A stretch of 64,000 nt of DNA from positions 5,555,301 to 5,619,300 of the forward strand of contig OX030957.1 of assembly GCA_943735955.1 (NCBI GenBank). Reading direction: 5' to 3'. The notes beneath the pieces are model-generated. The model worked only from the letters and a program-made list of their open reading frames with translations, was not told the origin of the DNA and did not search any database. Of the stretch, positions 61,965 to 64,000 are shown in pieces. Each line of letters starts with the position of its first letter. The stretch's first letter is position 1. The position numbers and the translations under genes are program-made. This stretch comes from Piscicola geometra (lineage: Eukaryota > Annelida > Clitellata > Hirudinida > Piscicolidae).

Positions 61965-64000
61965 TCTCTCTCTTCCCTCCTCCCACCCTCTTCCTCCTCC
62001 CACCCTCTCTCTCCTCCCACCCTCTCACTCTTCCCACCCTCTCACTCCTCCCACCCTCTCACTCCTTCCACCCTCTCCCTCCTCCCACCCTCTCTCTCCT
62101 CCCACCCTCTCACTCCTCCCACCCTCTCACTCCTCCCACCCTCTCACTCCTCCCACCCTCTCACTCCTTCCACCCTCTCACTCCTTCCACCCTCTCACTC
62201 CTCCCACCCTCTCACTCCTCCCACCCTCTCACTCCTCCCACCCTCTCACTCCTCCCACCCTCTCACTCCTCCCACCCTCTCACTCCTCCCACCCTCTCCC
62301 TCCTCTCACCCTCTCCCTCCTCTCACCCTCTCCCTCCTCTCACCCTCTCTCTCCTCTCACCCTCTCCCTCCTCCCACCCTCTCCCTCCTCCCACCCTCTC
62401 CCTCCTCCCACCCTCTCCCTCCTCCCACCCTCTCCCTCCTCCCACCCTCTCCCTCCTCCCACCCTCTCTCCCACCCTCTCACTCCTCCCACCCTCTCACT
62501 CCTCCCACCCTCTCACTCCTCCCACCCTCTCTCTCCTCCCACCCTCTCTCTCCTCCCACCCTCTCTCTCCTCCCACCCTCTCTCTCCTCCCACCCTCTCT
62601 CTCCTCCCACCCTCTCCCTCCTCCCACCCTCTCCCTCCTCCCACCCTCTCCCTCCTCCCACCCTCTCTCTCCTCCCACCCTCTCCCTCCTCCCACCCTCT
62701 CCCTCCTCCCACCCTCTCCCTCCTCCCACCCTCTCACTCCTCCCACCCTCTCACTCCTCCCACCCTCTCACTCCTTCCACCCTCTCACTCCTCCCACCCT
62801 CTCACTCCTCCCACCCTCTCCCTCCTCTCACCCTCTCCCTCCTCTCACCCTCTCCCTCCTCTCACCCTCTCCCTCCTCTCACCCTCTCCCTCCTCTCACC
62901 CTCTCCCACCCTCTCCCTCCTCCCACCCTCTCCCTCCTCCCACCCTCTCCCTCCTCCCACCCTCTCCCTCCTCCCACCCTCTCTCTCCCTCCCACCCTCT
63001 CTCTCACTCCTCCCACCCTCTCACTCCTCCCACCCTCTCACTCCTCCCACCCTCTCACTCCTCCCACCCTCTCACTCCTTCCACCCTCTCACTCCTCCCA
63101 CCCTCTCCCTCCTCTCACCCTCTCCCTCCTCTCACCCTCTCCCTCCTCTCACCCTCTCTCTCCTCTCACCCTCTCCCTCCTCCCACCCTCTCCCTCCTCC
63201 CACCCTCTCCCTCCTCCCACCCTCTCCCTCCTCCCACCCTCTCCCTCCTCCCACCCTCTCTCCCACCCTCTCACTCCTCCCACCCTCTCACTCCTCCCAC
63301 CCTCTCACTCCTCCCACCCTCTCTCTCCTCCCACCCTCTCTCTCCTCCCACCCTCTCTCTCCTCCCACCCTCTCTCTCCTCCCACCCTCTCTCTCCTCCC
63401 ACCCTCTCCCTCCTCCCACCCTCTCCCTCCTCCCACCCTCTCCCTCCTCCCACCCTCTCTCTCCTCCCACCCTCTCCCTCCTCCCACCCTCTCCCTCCTC
63501 CCACCCTCTCCCTCCTCCCACCCTCTCACTCCTCCCACCCTCTCACTCCTCCCACCCTCTCACTCCTTCCACCCTCTCACTCCTCCCACCCTCTCACTCC
63601 TCCCACCCTCTCCCTCCTCTCACCCTCTCCCTCCTCTCACCCTCTCCCTCCTCTCACCCTCTCCCTCCTCTCACCCTCTCCCTCCTCTCACCCTCTCCCA
63701 CCCTCTCCCTCCTCCCACCCTCTCCCTCCTCCCACCCTCTCCCTCCTCCCACCCTCTCCCTCCTCCCACCCTCTCCCTCCTCCCACCCTCTCTCTCCCTC
63801 CCACCCTCTCTCTCACTCCTCCCACCCTCTCACTCCTCCCACCCTCTCACTCCTCCCACCCTCTCACTCCTCCCACCCTCTCACTCCTCCCACCCTCTCA
63901 CTCCTCCCACCCTCTCTCTCCTTCCACCCTCTCCCTCCTCCCACCCTCTCCCTCCTCCCACCCTCTCCCTCCTCCCACCCTCTCCCTCCTCCCACCCTCT
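61965..64000 (+). repeat. 17-bp polypyrimidine satellite (cctcccaccctctcact) with 792-bp higher-order repeat
   Basis: More than 115 units of cctcccaccctct plus cact, ccct or ctct, continuing beyond the window, in the intron of the TIA1-like gene. One strand is almost pure pyrimidine. The order of variants at 62335-62990 recurs at 63127-63782, an offset of 792 bp, with apparently no mismatches over the stretch compared. Gly/Glu/Arg-rich ORFs on the minus strand are artefacts of the repeat. Confidence 0.96.

Noticed and set aside
62479..63538. Six minus-strand 77-codon Gly/Glu/Arg-rich ORFs
   Set aside because: Frame-shifted readings of the 17-bp satellite, duplicated at +792 bp. Not genes.

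Overview
This is animal (metazoan) nuclear DNA. Genes are split into many short exons with GT..AG introns, the exons are visibly more GC-rich than their surroundings, and introns and spacers are filled with micro-, mini- and satellite repeats. Protein content (CAD, a CD36-family receptor, an EPB41L5/Yurt FERM protein, PSMD13, TIA1, MPPED) is bilaterian. A non-vertebrate such as an annelid, mollusc or other lophotrochozoan is my guess; nothing in the window fixes the phylum. There is no bacterial operon, CRISPR array or phage.

Layout. 71-10500 (+): the 3' half of CAD, with dihydroorotase, linker and aspartate transcarbamylase in 22 exons. 11276-20923 (+): a complete CD36/LIMP-2-like receptor in 13 exons. 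22337-29660 (+): an EPB41L5/Yurt-like FERM protein ending in a PDZ ligand. 30744-32160: a 14-bp minisatellite, followed by one possible cysteine-rich exon. 34602-39104: a large inverted repeat whose ~1.45-kb arms each carry an intact four-exon gene for a 160-residue secreted protein of unknown function, head to head. 39264-40060: a decayed LINE reverse-transcriptase fragment. 41303-48050: a 44-bp AT-rich satellite of about 150 copies with higher-order structure. 50198-54730 (-): an Asn/Gln-rich HMG-box protein. 55266-56231 (+): an MPPED-type metallophosphoesterase lacking one expected metal ligand. 56850-59296 (-): complete PSMD13/Rpn9. 59572-61688 (+): the 5' part of TIA1/TIAL1, which runs into a 17-bp polypyrimidine satellite that continues past the window end.

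The genes are mostly unrelated housekeeping and cell-biology genes and do not form a pathway. PSMD13 and TIA1 share a 275-bp divergent promoter region. MPPED and PSMD13 are convergent, and the HMG-box gene and MPPED are divergent.

The most interesting items are the inverted secreted-gene pair, whose coding differences are all amino-acid-changing; the recurrent (GT)n/(CA)n tracts at opposite ends of introns or on opposite sides of exons; the metal-ligand loss in the MPPED homologue; and the higher-order duplications inside two satellite arrays. Exon boundaries were placed by hand from homology remembered for each family, splice dinucleotides and phase agreement. Transcript data would be needed to confirm them.
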